A stretch of DNA of 64,000 bases, from the NCBI RefSeq assembly GCF_008634025.1, contig NZ_PDCM01000001.1, forward strand, positions 310,001 through 374,000, given 5' to 3'. This document shows positions 49,923 to 58,352 of this stretch, in pieces. The stretch is from Streptomyces albofaciens JCM 4342. Its GTDB lineage: Bacteria; Actinomycetota; Actinomycetes; Streptomycetales; Streptomycetaceae. How positions within the stretch are numbered: the stretch's first letter is position 1; every line of letters begins with the position of its first letter. Position numbers and translations under genes: made by a program. The notes under the pieces were generated by a model. It was not told where the DNA came from. It worked only from the letters and a program-made list of their open reading frames with translations, and ran no database searches.

Positions 49923-50030
49923 GTTCTGTGATCCCAGTGAACTCGTGTGATCGGCAAACGCAGCGATCTGAACACGCCCGGAAGCGGGATGGCAATAGTC
50001 CTTCTGTAACGGTGATCTAGCCCTGAAGTG

Positions 50031-53000
50031 CTAGGAAGTGTGCTGCCTCCCGCCGCCATCCTCGCCGAGCCGCCGCGCAATACGATCAGCCGCACACTTG
50101 TCCAAACCGACGAACAATTCGAACGCCTGTCGCCAAAGCGTCCGAGCCTCCTCCCGGTGCCCCTCGGACAGCCGGACGCCCGCCAGGACGTCGCTCGCCC
50201 GGGCCTCCTCCTCCGGGAACTGGATGCGGCGGGCCAGGGCGATGGCCGCGCACAGGCTCTCCGTGGCGGCGGCCGGCCGCCCCTGGGCGGCCTCCGCGCT
50301 GCCGAGGCAGCGCAGCGCACGCGCTTCCTCCTGGGCGGCGCCGATGCTGCGCGCGAGCGCCAGGGCCTGCCGGTGGTGCGTGGCGGCCTCGGCGAACCGG
50401 CCGAGGCTGTGGTGGGCGGTGCCCAGGCCGATCAGGGCATTGCCCTCATTTTTTCGGTCCCCGAGCCGTCGGAAAGTGAACAGACACTCCCGGTACATGT
50501 CCATCCCGGACAGAATTTCGCCGCGATCGGCCGAGGCGGAGAGCAGGGCGGCCAGGTTGGCCTGGACCGTGGCCAGGTCGGAGAGGCTGCCGACGGATTC
50601 GGTGAGGGCGAGGGATTCCTCGTATTTCCGGCGGGCCAGCTCGATGGAGCCGACCTGTACGTGCAGATCGCCCAGGTTATTGATGCACTTGGCCGCGTTC
50701 CGGGTGTCTCCGGCACGCTGAAAGGTGTCGATGGCCTTGGTGAAGAATTCCAGAGCCTCCTGATGCCGGCCCAGATGCAGCAGTGAAATCGCGAAGTTGT
50801 TTTCGCAGCGGGCCTGCGCCCAGGTGTTTCCCGAACGCATATGCACCGCCAGCGCTTGCCGGTACAGTGCGAGCGCCTCGTGATTCTGGCCGTGGTTCCA
50901 GCGGATGATTCCCAGCTTTCGCAGCGCGTCCGCTTCCGCGTCCGGGTCGTCCGTACGACGGGCGAGTTCCAGTGCGCGGCGGCCCGCGGTTTCCGCCTCG
51001 GGATAGTGGCCGGTGTTCGTGCGGGTCGCGCTGAGGTCGAGCAGGGCCAGGCACAGCGCGCGCGGCTCGCGCGCTTGCTCCCAGTGCTCGACGGCGTGCC
51101 GCTGCATACGGTCGGTGTCCACCCAGTGGCATTCGGAATCCAGGAATTCCGCCAGTACGTGGCTCATGACCGCGGCTTGGGCGGGAGCCCCGTGCGTACG
51201 TGCGTACCGTTCCACGGTGAGGAGGTTCGAGCGCTCCGTGATGAGCCAGTTCTTCGCCTCGTCCGCGTTCCGGAGCGGGACCGCGGGAGGCGTGCTGCCG
51301 GTGGCGAGGTGGCGGTCCGCGAGCCGGGAACGCCTCGGATACAGAAGGACATCGGCGGCGTCGGCGGAAGCCAGGTAGAAATCGATCAGGCGGCGCACGG
51401 CCAGGTCGCGGGTCTCTTCGTCGTCCTCGGAGTGGGCCAGGGCCCGTGCGTATTCGCCGAGCAGATCGTGGAAGCGGTACCGGTCGGGGGCGGGTTCCTG
51501 CAACAAGTGGCAGTGCAGCAGGCTTTCGAGCAGTCGCTCGGTCTGTTCCCGCGGCAGCCCGACCAGCGCGGCTGCCGCGTGCGGGCCGAACTCGGCGCCC
51601 AGGTGGAGGGACAGGCGGCGGAACACCGACCGCTGGGTACCGGTCAGGGTCTGGTACGACATCTCGAAGGCGCGGGCCACCTCCGAATACCCGTCATGGA
51701 GTTCCGCGAGACGGCCCGGGCCCCGGGTGAGCCGCTCGCGGAGATGGGCGAGGGACCAGGCGGGGCGGGCGTTGAAGCGATTGGCGGCGATTTCGATCGC
51801 CAGGGGCAGATGACCGCACAGATCCACGATCCGGGAAATGCCGGTCGCGTCCTGCGTCCGGTCATGTCCGGCGAAAGCGCGGAACAGCGCCACGGAATCC
51901 TCCGGCGGCAGCACGTCGAGGGCGAGCGACTGGGCACCGGGCAGGCCGGCCAGATGGCGGCGGCTGGTGATGATGATGAGCGAGGGGGACGGTCCGGGAA
52001 GCAGCGGACGCACCTGGTCGGTGTGCGCGGCATCGTCCAGGATGATGACCGCCCTCTTGTGCGCCAGCAGAGTGCGCCACAGTGCCGTGCGTTCATCGAG
52101 TTCCGAAGGGATGGTGCCTGCCGGGACGCCCAGAAGGCGCAGGAGGGACGCCAGTGCGCTTGCCGCGTTCAGCGGCTCCTGAATGCGGGCGTGCGCCCGG
52201 AGGTCGATGTAGAGCTGTCCGTCGGGGAAGTGCCGCCCCAGGGTGCTCGCCGCATTCACGGCCAATGCCGTCTTGCCCACCCCGGCCATGCCGGAAATGG
52301 CTTCCAGCGCCACGATGGACGGAGCGGAATCACCGTCCTTCCTGCGGACCGCGCCGGTGACGATGGCACGCAGCCGCCGCATTTCCGTATGGCGGCCGAC
52401 GAGGGAGGTCTGCCGAGGCAGATTGTGCGGTGTGAGCACAGTCCTGAACCCGTCGGGGGCGCGTCCTGAATTCCTGGGGAGTACGTCGCGTGGCGGGGTG
52501 CGCCGGAGAATGTGCTGGTGGATGCGCGTCAGCTCTTCACCCGGGTCGGAGCCCAGCTCCTGGCGCAGGCGGCGGCGTGCTTCCTGATAGGCCCGTAAGG
52601 CGTCGGCGGGCCGGCCGCATCCGTAGGACGCCAGCATGAAGTACCCCACGAGCGTTTCGTCTTCCGGGTACTGATCGACCAGGGAGGAGAGAGCGTCGGC
52701 GGCCTCGCCGAAACGGCCCAGGCGCAGTTGCACGGCCACCCGTGAAGTGGTCGCTTTGAGGCGCTGTTCGGTCAGAGTCGTGCGCATGCGCTCGGACCAC
52801 ATTCCCGGCAAGCCTGCCAGGGGATCTCCCTGCCACAAATCGTCCGCCGCGTCGAGCAGTTGGACGGCACCCGCGTCGTCGCCGCCGTCCGACAGCGACC
52901 TGGCGCGGGCGACGAGGCCCTGGAAGCGGTGCCAGTCGACGGACTCGGGCAGGACGTCGAGGGCGTAGGTGTGGGCGTGACGGGTGATCGCCGGAGCGCC

Positions 53001-53249
53001 CGGCCGCGCGGCTCCCGCGGCGGCCGTGCGCAGGGACCTGCGCAGGCGTGAGACGTAGGTGTGGACCGACTCCCGGGCCTTGCACGGCGGTGAGCCGTCC
53101 CAGAGGCGGTCGACCAGGGTTTCCAGGGCCACCGGCCGGCCCGCCGACAGGGCCAGCGAGGCCAGCAGGCAGCGTTCCTTGTCGGAGCCGAGACGGAGCC
53201 GGTGCGTGCCCGCACCAAGGCAAATGGGGCCGAGGACGAAAATTTCCAT
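50031..53249 (-). CDS. AfsR-like regulator: winged helix, BTAD, NB-ARC, TPR
   Basis: 1072 residues. OmpR-like DNA-binding domain (about 1-95, HTYVSRLRRSLR), BTAD (about 100-250), NB-ARC (about 285-560, Walker A GMAGVGKT at 320-327, VIILDDAAHTDQVRPLLPG, GHLPLAIEIAAN), then about ten TPR units (about 690-1060, ALALYRQALAVHMRSG, KCINNLGDLHVQVGSIELAR). The layout equals AfsR (993 residues in S. coelicolor) but is longer. It should activate promoters with heptameric repeats after ATP binding and TPR-mediated input (family knowledge). ATG 53249 has GGGAGG 5 bases upstream. It is divergent from another NB-ARC/TPR gene. Confidence 0.9.
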   Translation of the reverse strand: MEIFVLGPICLGAGTHRLRLGSDKERCLLASLALSAGRPVALETLVDRLWDGSPPCKARESVHTYVSRLRRSLRTAAAGAARPGAPAITRHAHTYALDVLPESVDWHRFQGLVARARSLSDGGDDAGAVQLLDAADDLWQGDPLAGLPGMWSERMRTTLTEQRLKATTSRVAVQLRLGRFGEAADALSSLVDQYPEDETLVGYFMLASYGCGRPADALRAYQEARRRLRQELGSDPGEELTRIHQHILRRTPPRDVLPRNSGRAPDGFRTVLTPHNLPRQTSLVGRHTEMRRLRAIVTGAVRRKDGDSAPSIVALEAISGMAGVGKTALAVNAASTLGRHFPDGQLYIDLRAHARIQEPLNAASALASLLRLLGVPAGTIPSELDERTALWRTLLAHKRAVIILDDAAHTDQVRPLLPGPSPSLIIITSRRHLAGLPGAQSLALDVLPPEDSVALFRAFAGHDRTQDATGISRIVDLCGHLPLAIEIAANRFNARPAWSLAHLRERLTRGPGRLAELHDGYSEVARAFEMSYQTLTGTQRSVFRRLSLHLGAEFGPHAAAALVGLPREQTERLLESLLHCHLLQEPAPDRYRFHDLLGEYARALAHSEDDEETRDLAVRRLIDFYLASADAADVLLYPRRSRLADRHLATGSTPPAVPLRNADEAKNWLITERSNLLTVERYARTHGAPAQAAVMSHVLAEFLDSECHWVDTDRMQRHAVEHWEQAREPRALCLALLDLSATRTNTGHYPEAETAGRRALELARRTDDPDAEADALRKLGIIRWNHGQNHEALALYRQALAVHMRSGNTWAQARCENNFAISLLHLGRHQEALEFFTKAIDTFQRAGDTRNAAKCINNLGDLHVQVGSIELARRKYEESLALTESVGSLSDLATVQANLAALLSASADRGEILSGMDMYRECLFTFRRLGDRKNEGNALIGLGTAHHSLGRFAEAATHHRQALALARSIGAAQEEARALRCLGSAEAAQGRPAAATESLCAAIALARRIQFPEEEARASDVLAGVRLSEGHREEARTLWRQAFELFVGLDKCAADRIARRLGEDGGGRQHTS

Positions 53250-53314
53250 CAGCGCCTCCCTCGTCGGCGCACACACCGGTTTTGTGAGCATGACACCGAG
53301 GGGTTCAAGAGACC

Positions 53315-53324
53315 AGTGCGCACT
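53315..53324. promoter_or_regulatory. 10-bp palindrome between divergent NB-ARC genes
   Basis: AGTGCGCACT is a perfect palindrome centred in the 182-bp divergent promoter region, 66 bp from one start and 108 bp from the other. Possible operator; no known factor assigned. Confidence 0.25.
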
Positions 53325-53431
53325 ACTGCGGGGTGGCCGGTTCGGGGCCCGTGCGCGGGCCGCCAGGTCTCCCGCCGTCCTTCCATGGGTAGAGCTGAAG
53401 TGATCCAAGACGTATCGGACGGGGGTGGCGG

Positions 53432-55630
53432 ATGCGCCGGGATGTGAACGCGATCGGTGGTTCGGCGCGGATTTACGGAACAAGTATTCAGGCGGGAGAT
53501 GTCGCGGGCGGTATTCACGTGCATTCGGAGATCGCGCCACGGCCTCCGGTGCCACGTCAGCTGCTGTCCGTCACCCGGCATTTCACCGACCGGGAACGTG
53601 ATCTGTCGGCGCTGGACGATCTCTACGAAGGGTGTGCGGAGCCGGCCGGCCCGCTGATCGTGGTCAGCGGCCCCGCCGGAGTCGGCAAGACCACCCTGGT
53701 GTCCCGGTGGCTCCGGGGAATGGCGGGCAGATTTCCCGACGGCCAGCTGTACGCCGACCTCCGCGGCCACTCGGCGGCCGGACCGGCCGCTCCGGGAGAG
53801 GTGCTGGGCCAGTTCCTGCGCGCCATGGGCGTCGTGCAGGTGCCGCTCGGCCTGGAGGAGCGCGCCGCGCTCTGGCGCTCCGTCACCGATGGGCTGCGCG
53901 TGTCGGTCATGCTCGACAATGTCTTCTCCGCGGCCCAGGCCAGGTCTCTGCGGCCCGGTGGCCGGCCCGGCCTGGTCGTCGTGACCAGCAGGTACCGGCT
54001 GACCGGGTTACGGGCCGACGGAGCGCTCTACCACGAACTCGGCCTGCTGGAGCAGTCGGCCGCCGTGGAGATCATCTCTCTGGGGATCGGCGCCGAGCGC
54101 GTACGGCGCGAGACCACCGCCGTGCACCAAGTCGCCTCGCTGTGCGCGGGGTTGCCCCTGGCGGTGTGCCTGGCCTCCGCGCGGCTCGCCTCCCGTCCCC
54201 GTCAGCCCACGCGCGCCCTGGTGGACGCGCTCACCCAGGACCGGAGCCGGCTGGCGGCGCTGGCCGTGGAGGGGGAATCCTCGGTGTACCACGCTCTCGA
54301 CGAGTCGTATGCGGTACTGGCGTCCGACGCGGCGCACCTCTACCGCAGCCTCGCGCTGCTGCCGGCCCGGGTGCTGGATTCCCGTATCGCGGCGGCCGCC
54401 CTCGCGGTGTCCCTGGAGGAGGCCGAGCGGCTGCTGGGTGTGCTGGTGGAGGCGAACTTACTGGAGGACACGGGCCCGGACGCCTATCGCTTCCACGACC
54501 TGGTCCGCCTGCACGCCGAGGAACGCGGACGGGCGGAGGAGCATCCGGACGTGCGCGAAGAAACGCTTCGCCGCGTGGGTGACTGGCACCTGGCCACCGC
54601 CTCGGAAGCCCAGAAGCTGCTTTCCCCCATCCAGGCCACCTTCGACCGCGTCTACGCCCACTACCCGGATGTGGCGCCCCCCTTCACGGACGAGGGCGGT
54701 GCGCTGCACTGGCTGGAGAGCCACCGGTTCGACCTGATGGCGACGGTGCGTACCGCGTACGAGAGGCAATGGGACGGTCTGGCCTGGCAGCTCGTGGACG
54801 CCATGTGGCCGCTGTTCCACCGGCTGCGCCATTACGAACTCTGGACCGAGGCGCACGCCATCGGCCGACGCGCGGCCGCGCGGGCCGAAGACCGTACGGC
54901 GGAACGCCAGATGCTCAATTCCGGGGCCATCGGGCTCAACGCCGCCGGGCGCCCGGAAGAGGCCGTCGAATGGTTCGAGGAGTCGTTGCGCGCGGCCCGC
55001 GAGGCCGGTGACATCCGTGACGAAGGACAGGCCCTGCACGGCATCGGGTCCGCTCACCGGGAGGCGGGGCGCTTCCGGCAGGCCGCCCGCCGCCTTTCCG
55101 AAGCCATCGCGGTCTGGAACGCCGCGGGATACGGCAGGGGCGTGGCGCTGTCCCGCACCGTACTGGGAGAAATGGCCCTGGAAACCGCGGAAAAGGAAAG
55201 CGGCGGCGGAGCGGAGTCGGCCGAGCGGGCAGAAGAGCACTTCGCGGCGGCGCATGAAGCGCTGACCGCCCTGGACGATCCCTACGACGCCGCCCGGGCA
55301 CGCGCTTTCCTGGGGCGCGTCTGCTCCCTCAGGGGCAGGTACGACACGGCGGTGACGCATCTCGGCGAGGCGCTGGAATTCTTCGAGTCCGCGGGGGCCA
55401 CCCATTGGCAGGCGCGGACCTGGGAAATGCTGGGGAAGTGCGCGCACGAGCACTCCCTGACGGACGTGGCCCGGGACCGTTACGAGCGTTCCCGGGGCCT
55501 GTACGCGCTGCACAGCCCGTCGGACGCGCAGCGCGTCGGGGACCTGCTGGCCGCCCTGACCGGTCCGGGAGAACCGGAGCGGCCAACAGACCCCCGGGAC
55601 GAGCGGCCTACCCGTCCCGAAGAACGGTGA
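53432..55630 (+). CDS. NLR-like NB-ARC/TPR protein without DNA-binding domain
   Basis: 732 residues. An N-terminal Gly-rich stretch at 8-32 (IGGSARIYGTSIQAGDVAGG, then IHVH) precedes NB-ARC (about 50-330, Walker A GPAGVGKT at 80-87, VSVMLDNVFSAAQARSLRPG, LCAGLPLAVCLASARLASRP). TPRs follow at about 480-700. There is no winged helix or BTAD, so it is not a SARP; it is a STAND ATPase like bacterial NLR-type sensors. The Gly/Gln/His stretch resembles amyloid-signalling motifs found before NB-ARC in actinobacteria (inference). The start ATG 53432 has GGGGGTGG nearby. Its last 23 bp overlap the convergent Cys-rich gene. Confidence 0.85.
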   Translation: MRRDVNAIGGSARIYGTSIQAGDVAGGIHVHSEIAPRPPVPRQLLSVTRHFTDRERDLSALDDLYEGCAEPAGPLIVVSGPAGVGKTTLVSRWLRGMAGRFPDGQLYADLRGHSAAGPAAPGEVLGQFLRAMGVVQVPLGLEERAALWRSVTDGLRVSVMLDNVFSAAQARSLRPGGRPGLVVVTSRYRLTGLRADGALYHELGLLEQSAAVEIISLGIGAERVRRETTAVHQVASLCAGLPLAVCLASARLASRPRQPTRALVDALTQDRSRLAALAVEGESSVYHALDESYAVLASDAAHLYRSLALLPARVLDSRIAAAALAVSLEEAERLLGVLVEANLLEDTGPDAYRFHDLVRLHAEERGRAEEHPDVREETLRRVGDWHLATASEAQKLLSPIQATFDRVYAHYPDVAPPFTDEGGALHWLESHRFDLMATVRTAYERQWDGLAWQLVDAMWPLFHRLRHYELWTEAHAIGRRAAARAEDRTAERQMLNSGAIGLNAAGRPEEAVEWFEESLRAAREAGDIRDEGQALHGIGSAHREAGRFRQAARRLSEAIAVWNAAGYGRGVALSRTVLGEMALETAEKESGGGAESAERAEEHFAAAHEALTALDDPYDAARARAFLGRVCSLRGRYDTAVTHLGEALEFFESAGATHWQARTWEMLGKCAHEHSLTDVARDRYERSRGLYALHSPSDAQRVGDLLAALTGPGEPERPTDPRDERPTRPEER

Positions 55631-56264
55631 GGGAGCGGAGTTCGTCCAAGGTGTGCCCGGCCACCAGCAGCGCGTGCAGGCACGACGCGGTCCGGGACCA
55701 GCTCACAGGCCCGGCCGTACCCGCGCTCCGGCCGGCGAGGCGCAGCAGACGCCGGGCACCGCTCCGGTCGGCGACCGCACAGTCACCGTCCACGGTCGGC
55801 AGGGCGACGAGCCGGCAGCCGATGTGCCGTTCCAGCGTCCGGTCCAGCCGGCGCCACGCGTACTCGTGACGCAGCGGCCGGCTGTGGCACAGCACATCCG
55901 CACAGTCGAGCCAGTGTTTTCCGGAACACCTGTCGGCATCCACGGCGACGTGTTCGTCTGTGCTGAGGGGGCATCGGTACGCTGCCCGGCTTCCGGCAAT
56001 TCCAGCGCGGGACCCCACGGATTCCCCGGCAAGGCCATATGCGGGTTTTCCGGCAGGCCCGTATGCGGTTTCCCCGTCACCTACGGATCTTCCGGCATCG
56101 ACGCACACGGACCGAACCCCGGCGGCGGTCACGGCAATGAGCCCGGAAACCGGCACCGAACCGGCACCGGTGGTGCCGATGTCCGGTCCGGACATCACGC
56201 GTACGGAACGGTGCCACAGCCACCGCGGGGCCGGGCGGGCCGAACGGTCCGGTACGGCGGTCAT
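55608..56264 (-). CDS. Cys-rich protein of unknown function
   Basis: 218 residues from ATG 56264, which overlaps the upstream stop by 4 bases (ATGA). The first half is Gly/Ala-rich with YGPAGKPAYGLAGE-type repeats. The second half has clustered Cys and His (CPLSTDEH, CSGKHWLDCADVLCHSRPLRH, HIGC, DGDCAVAD, TASCLHALL). No family is recognised. The Cys/His cluster could be a metal site. Tight coupling to the glycerophosphotransferase-like gene suggests they act together (inference). The 3' end overlaps the NLR-like gene tail-to-tail. Confidence 0.65.
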   Translation of the reverse strand: MTAVPDRSARPAPRWLWHRSVRVMSGPDIGTTGAGSVPVSGLIAVTAAGVRSVCVDAGRSVGDGETAYGPAGKPAYGLAGESVGSRAGIAGSRAAYRCPLSTDEHVAVDADRCSGKHWLDCADVLCHSRPLRHEYAWRRLDRTLERHIGCRLVALPTVDGDCAVADRSGARRLLRLAGRSAGTAGPVSWSRTASCLHALLVAGHTLDELRSLTVLRDG

Positions 56265-57517
56265 GCCGTCGCCTCGGTGCCGGTGTCCGCGTCCGCCGCG
56301 GGGGCGGACCAGAAATCCAGCGGTGGAGGAAGCGGCAGCGGCCGGGTGCCGGCCGGGTGTGCGGGCTGGCCCAGGCCCAGTACGCGGTACATCAATGCCC
56401 GCATGTTCCGCGAGAACCGCCCTGGTTCCGAGGTGATGCGGGCCGCGATGGCCGCGTATTCCACGTGCTGGTGTTCCCGGTATTCGGCGGCCGCGTATTC
56501 CAGCTGGCTGGTGAGGGAATGGCCCGGGGAGAGCGCCGGGGCCGTCCGGGCGAGGGTCGCCGCGGGCGACGCGGGATTGATCTCCGCTTCCGGTGACACG
56601 GCGAGCAGGATCGGGGCCCGGGTCAGCGTGCCGTACAGCGTCACCGACCCGTGGTCCCCGATGATCCGGTCGGCGGCCAGCAGCACGGAGCGCCAGTCCG
56701 CCTCGGGCGGTACGACGGCGATGCCGTACTCCCGGCACCGCGCCAGCCAGGCCCGTACCTGCCATGCGCCGTGGCCGGACCAGACGTTGGGGTGGAGCAG
56801 GATGGCCACCCGCCGGTTCGCGCCGGCCAGTTCGCCGATGAGCCGCGGCAGCAGCGCTTCGATCGACCCGAAGGACGACCGCGTGCCCCAGGTGGAGACG
56901 ACGGCGATGAGCTGCTGCCCCTTCCGGATCCCGAGCGCGCGGCGGTAGGCGGCGCGGCGGGGAAGGCTGGCCACGATCCGGTCGTGCACCGGGTCCCCGA
57001 CGACGGAGGCCACCGGCAGGGCTTCCGGGCACAGCTGTGCCAGTCCGTGCAGGTCGTCCCGGTGCGGCAGGACCACGGCGGCCGGCAGGCACCGGCCGTC
57101 CGGGACGATGTCCGCGCGCCCGAGCCCGGCCACGCGCGTCTCGGGACCTTCGGTGACCCGCTTGAGGTAGTTGGCCCCGTGCGGCAGCGTGATCAGCGGC
57201 GCGCTGATCTCGCCCAGCCCCCTGGGCCCCGCCGCCAGCGCGAGGTCGAATTCCATCCGGGCCGCTTTCTCCCACGGCAGCACCGCGCTGCCGAGCCGGT
57301 GGAGAAGCTGGGCCACGCCGTCCCCGAACGGGTGCGGCGGAGCGGTGAACAGGACCTGCACGCGCAGGTCGGACTCCAGGAGCGAGAACACTTCCTGGAG
57401 GCGCTTGATGTACGTCACCGTGTGGGCGACGACCAGGACCCGCTTACGGCCGGTCAGCGTCAGCCATTCGCGTAACGGCTGTGGTGAGCTTTTGTCGAGC
57501 ACGCTCCATGCCCCCAT
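56261..57517 (-). CDS. CDP-glycerol glycerophosphotransferase-like protein
   Basis: 418 residues from ATG 57517 (GGGGGG 6 bases upstream; the frame is open to 57751). It begins RKRVLVVAHTVTYIKRLQEV, has a GT-B-like centre (QQLIAVVSTWGTRSSFGSIE, RVAILLHPNVWSGHG) and the family-like acceptor motif RIIGDHGSVTLYGTLTRAPIL. This resembles CDP-glycerol:polyglycerophosphate transferases (TagB/TagF), but no other teichoic-acid gene is nearby, so the role is uncertain. It is the first gene of a coupled pair with the Cys-rich protein. Confidence 0.7.
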   Translation of the reverse strand: MGAWSVLDKSSPQPLREWLTLTGRKRVLVVAHTVTYIKRLQEVFSLLESDLRVQVLFTAPPHPFGDGVAQLLHRLGSAVLPWEKAARMEFDLALAAGPRGLGEISAPLITLPHGANYLKRVTEGPETRVAGLGRADIVPDGRCLPAAVVLPHRDDLHGLAQLCPEALPVASVVGDPVHDRIVASLPRRAAYRRALGIRKGQQLIAVVSTWGTRSSFGSIEALLPRLIGELAGANRRVAILLHPNVWSGHGAWQVRAWLARCREYGIAVVPPEADWRSVLLAADRIIGDHGSVTLYGTLTRAPILLAVSPEAEINPASPAATLARTAPALSPGHSLTSQLEYAAAEYREHQHVEYAAIAARITSEPGRFSRNMRALMYRVLGLGQPAHPAGTRPLPLPPPLDFWSAPAADADTGTEATA

Positions 57518-57782
57518 GACATCCCCCCTGTCCGATCGAACCGGCGCGTCCCATGCGGACGCCCCGGCCGGTTGCGGGGAGGTGGTGCCCGGGGGCCTGG
57601 ACGGAAAGCTGTACCGGCCCTTGAGAAAACCTTGCGTACGAGGTCGGACGGGATGCCGTCGCTCCGTGTGGCGGCTGGTGGGGTGCGGTGCCCGGGGCAG
57701 CGTGGACCTACGGGTGCGCGTACGCCGGGCAGCCGTCCACCGGGTCCTCACCCCGCCGGACCGTCACCGGCCCGGGGCGTCG

Positions 57783-58016
57783 TCATCGGTCCCGGCCCGT
57801 GCGCCGCAGCGCGGCCGCCAGCCGCCGGGCCACCTCGGGTGCGCAGCGGCCCAGTTCGACCAGGGGCCGTGGCGCGTCGGCCGCCAGCGACGGGCCGTCC
57901 AGGCCCAGGGACGGGAGGGTGATGCCCACTCCGGCCAGCGCGTCCCGTAGTTCGTCCCGTGCGGCTTCCGCGTCCGTGACCGTCTCGTCCGCCGTCACGC
58001 GTTCGACTGTGTCCAT
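57783..58016 (-). CDS. Small conserved-looking protein (77 aa)
   Basis: 77 residues from ATG 58016. An acidic N-terminal helix (TVTDAEAARDELRDALAGVG) is followed by ITLPSLGLDGPSL and PLVELGRCAPEVARRLAAAL, ending in a basic tail. There is one Cys and no signal or TM segment. I recall similar short proteins in other Streptomyces but cannot name a family. It is the only gene between the regulator island and the cobalamin genes. Confidence 0.6.
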   Translation of the reverse strand: MDTVERVTADETVTDAEAARDELRDALAGVGITLPSLGLDGPSLAADAPRPLVELGRCAPEVARRLAAALRRTGRDR

Positions 58017-58352
58017 GTTCCCAGCGCCTTCCCTCGGTGCCCGTGTCGCGCTTCACCGAAGAGCATCGCTCGGTGAAACCACGATTACTAGGAGTAGCCA
58101 ATTATGCGGCCACGAAACGAATTCGGGAGAGCTTGTGGCGATACCCGCGCAACCGGGTGTACGGGACCGCCCGCGAAGCCGCCGTGGACCGCCTCTTACC
58201 CTTGAAACGCCCCGTCCGGATGGTCCGTGCCGGGTTGACGGCCGCGTCCGCCGGACCGGTCGTGCTTCCCGTACCACCGTGCGGTGCCGCCGCCCCGCGG
58301 CCCGTCCGCCCCCTCCGACTCCCGTACGACCGAAGCCCCGAGGTAACCGGCA
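58017..58352. other. Non-coding interval upstream of cobalamin genes
   Basis: About 335 bp. The stretch 58065-58140 is unusually AT-rich for this genome (GATTACTAGGAGTAGCCAAT) and probably carries the divergent promoters. I looked for the cobalamin riboswitch B12 box (GCCACTG) and its conserved flanks and did not find them. Confidence 0.45.

Noticed and set aside
49624..49950. Plus-strand 108-codon frame opposite the secreted peptide gene
   Set aside because: No ribosome site and no protein-like pattern, whereas the minus strand encodes a clean signal peptide.
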